Assembly (NCBI GenBank): GCA_016647705.1
Contig: CM028328.1
Span: 41,020,501-41,084,500 of the forward strand
Direction of reading: 5' to 3'
Length of the DNA: 64,000 nt
DNA from: Eucommia ulmoides
Lineage: Eukaryota > Streptophyta > Magnoliopsida > Garryales > Eucommiaceae
Shown one piece after another: positions 39,301-42,300 of the stretch. Position numbers and translations under genes: made by a program. Below the pieces are notes generated by a model that made no database searches, had not been told where the DNA came from, and worked only from the letters and a program-made list of their open reading frames with translations. Every line of letters starts with the position of its first letter. Position 1 is the first letter of the stretch.

Positions 39301-42300
39301 GATTGACTTAGGTATGGGTCATTCTTTGATAGCCTTCACATTTTCCTCATCCACCGCAATCCCTTTCGCGCTAACAACATAGCCAAGAAACAGAACTTTG
39401 TCCAAGAAAAACGAACATTTCTTCAAAAAAATTGCATATAGTTTTTCTTTTCTCTGAATATCAAGAACACAATGCAAATGATCAATATGTTTATTTAAGC
39501 TCTTATTATACATCAAAATATCATCAAAATAAACCACAACAAACTTGCCAATAAATGCACGCAATGCATGATTTATTAACCTCATGAATGTACTTGGTGC
39601 ATTAGTTAACCCAAAAGGCATTACAAACCACTCATATAATCCATATTTAGTTTTAAATGCAATTCTTCATTCATCACCCGCTTTCATCCTAATTTGGTGA
39701 AACTCACTTTTCAAATCAATTTTAGTGAAATACATGACACATACAACTCATCTAACATGTCATCTAATCTAAGAATGGGATGCCGATACTTTACCATAAT
39801 GTTGTTAATAGCTCAACAATCAACACATATATGCCACGTTCCATCATTTTTAGGAACAAGTAGTACTGGTATCGCAAACGGACTCATACTCTCTCTTACA
39901 TGTCATTTGGCTAGCAACTCCTCTACTTACCTTTGAAGCTCAGTCGTCTCCTCTGGATTACTCCTATAGGTTGGTCGGTTAGGAATTGTTGCACTTAGTA
40001 CAAAGTTAATTTGATGCTCTATGCCTCGAATAGGTTGCCATCCACTAGGCACGTCATCAAGGAACATGTCCTCAAATTCCTGCAACAATGAAACAACAAC
40101 AGTAGGCAAAGATTCATCAAGTTCGTTAGTACTAAAACACGTCTCCGTGTACAATAGTATAAATATCGGTTGGTTTGCATAAAAAACAATCTTGAAATTA
40201 CTCGCCTTAGCATAAAGTTTTACTTGTTTTTATATTTTTCTTTTTTTCACTCTCTTTTTCTATTTTCACTCTCTTTTCTCATATTTTTTTGAACTCTCGG
40301 TCTCACAGATTTTTTTCAACTCATTATCTCTTTTCAATTTCATTTGATCATCATACATTTGTCTTGAAGTCAATGACACAAGAGTAACAGTTTTATTATT
40401 TTTGAAAAATAAGTGCCTATTCTTAAACCCGTCATGAGTAATCTTCTTGTCAAATTGCCACAGTCTGCCCAACAGTATATGATCCGGATGCATTGGAACA
40501 ACATCACAAAATACTTCATTAATGTACTTCCCAATTGAAAATGAAACTAACACTTGTTTGTTTGCCCGAACCTCCCTACAATCATTCAACCACTGCGATT
40601 TATACGGTCTAGGGTATTTCAAGGTAGGTAAATTCAGTTTCTCTATTAAAGTAGTGTTAGCCACATTAGTGCAATTTCTCTCATCAATGATCATACTACA
40701 TATTTTGTTGTTGACATGGCACCTAATATGAAAAATATTCTCTCTTTATTGTTCCATGTCATTCTCCGCAACTTGAGCACTTAGAGAACGCCTTGCCACA
40801 AGTGACTCTCCTTCCACCGGATACTCCACATCATCATTACAAGCATCCTCAAGTGGTAGCATTTGGTTATCATCACGCTCACTTTCGGTTTCCATCTCTT
40901 CATCAACACGTGCTATCATGGTCCTCTTATTTGGGCATTGTGATGCTATGTGACCTACTCCCAAACAACGAAAACATTTAATATCACGGTTACGAGTTTG
41001 GGTTTCTGTTTTACCTTTGTTGACATTGGGCACATTGTCTCTTCTTTTTGGTAGTTCGATTTTGGACTTTGAAACATCCCTTCCTTTTTTCTCCCATTCG
41101 GCTTCCGTGAAGTAGAGAAATTCAGATTTTAAAATGATCGAGTTTCTTTCCTTTTAAGTTGCCTTTCCACCTTTATGGCTATGTAAACCATGTTCTCCAA
41201 CTTCACGCAATGTTGCAACTCCACCACGTTGGCAATGTCCCGATTTAGCCCATTTAAAAACCTTTCCATGGTAGCTTCTCTATCTTCCTCGACATTAGCC
41301 CGGATCATAGCGATCTCCATCTCCTTGTAGTAATCATTCACGCTCCGATAGCCTTACGTGAGGCTTTGTTATTTCTGATACAAGTCCTTATAGTAGTGAC
41401 TAGGGACAAACCGACTCCTCATGATGGCCTTCATTTTCACCCACGTCTCGATAGGTCTCTCATAGTTTTTCCTCCTAGTTATCACAAGTTGATCCTACCA
41501 TATTATAGCATAGTCAATAAATTCAATTACAACGAGTTTACCTTTTTCTCCTCGGAGTAGTTATAGCACTCAAAGATCAACTCCACCTTCTTCTCTCATT
41601 CTAAGTATACTTCAGGGTCATTTTTTCCTTGGAACGACGGTATCTTCACATTGATGTTTTCCAAGTTATTATCAATCCGCTCCCCATATTTATCTCCTCT
41701 ATTCTCATAGCCACGCCCAAATCTGTCCAAGCTCGTATTAGAGATGCGATCATTTTCATCTAGATTATCCCCATCATCATCTTCATATTCATATCGAGGC
41801 GGATTCCTCTCTTCATTGTACAATAGGAGCTTTAGGTGGTTGCCCCTTTCGTGAACTAGACTCGACTTTTTTTTCTAGTTGGTCATGCACTTCATCAAAC
41901 CGCGAGTTCATCCGTTCAAACTTTTGCTCCAAGGCCTTGTAGAAAGGTTTGGCGTCCATGAAGTCCATCTTTTCCGGTGCTTCAAAGGATGATCCTTTGT
42001 ATGTTTTTTGAGATATGTTTAATAACCTACAAAACAAAGTCAGTAAACCTCACGAACACTCTGTCACGTGTTTTCCTCAAGATTGAGGGCACTCACACTT
42101 GTGTTTTACTCAAATCTAGCTTTTACTCTCTTATTATGATTTTACACTCTCTTGCATTTTTCTTTTTTTTAGTTCACTCTTTTAGTTTTTTATTAAACTT
42201 AACCAACGTCAATTAGAAATTTTTTGTGACAATCCAAACTCTATTATTCGATTCACTAAGAATGAGATGTAGGACAAAAGCAAAGTGAACAAGAGGAACA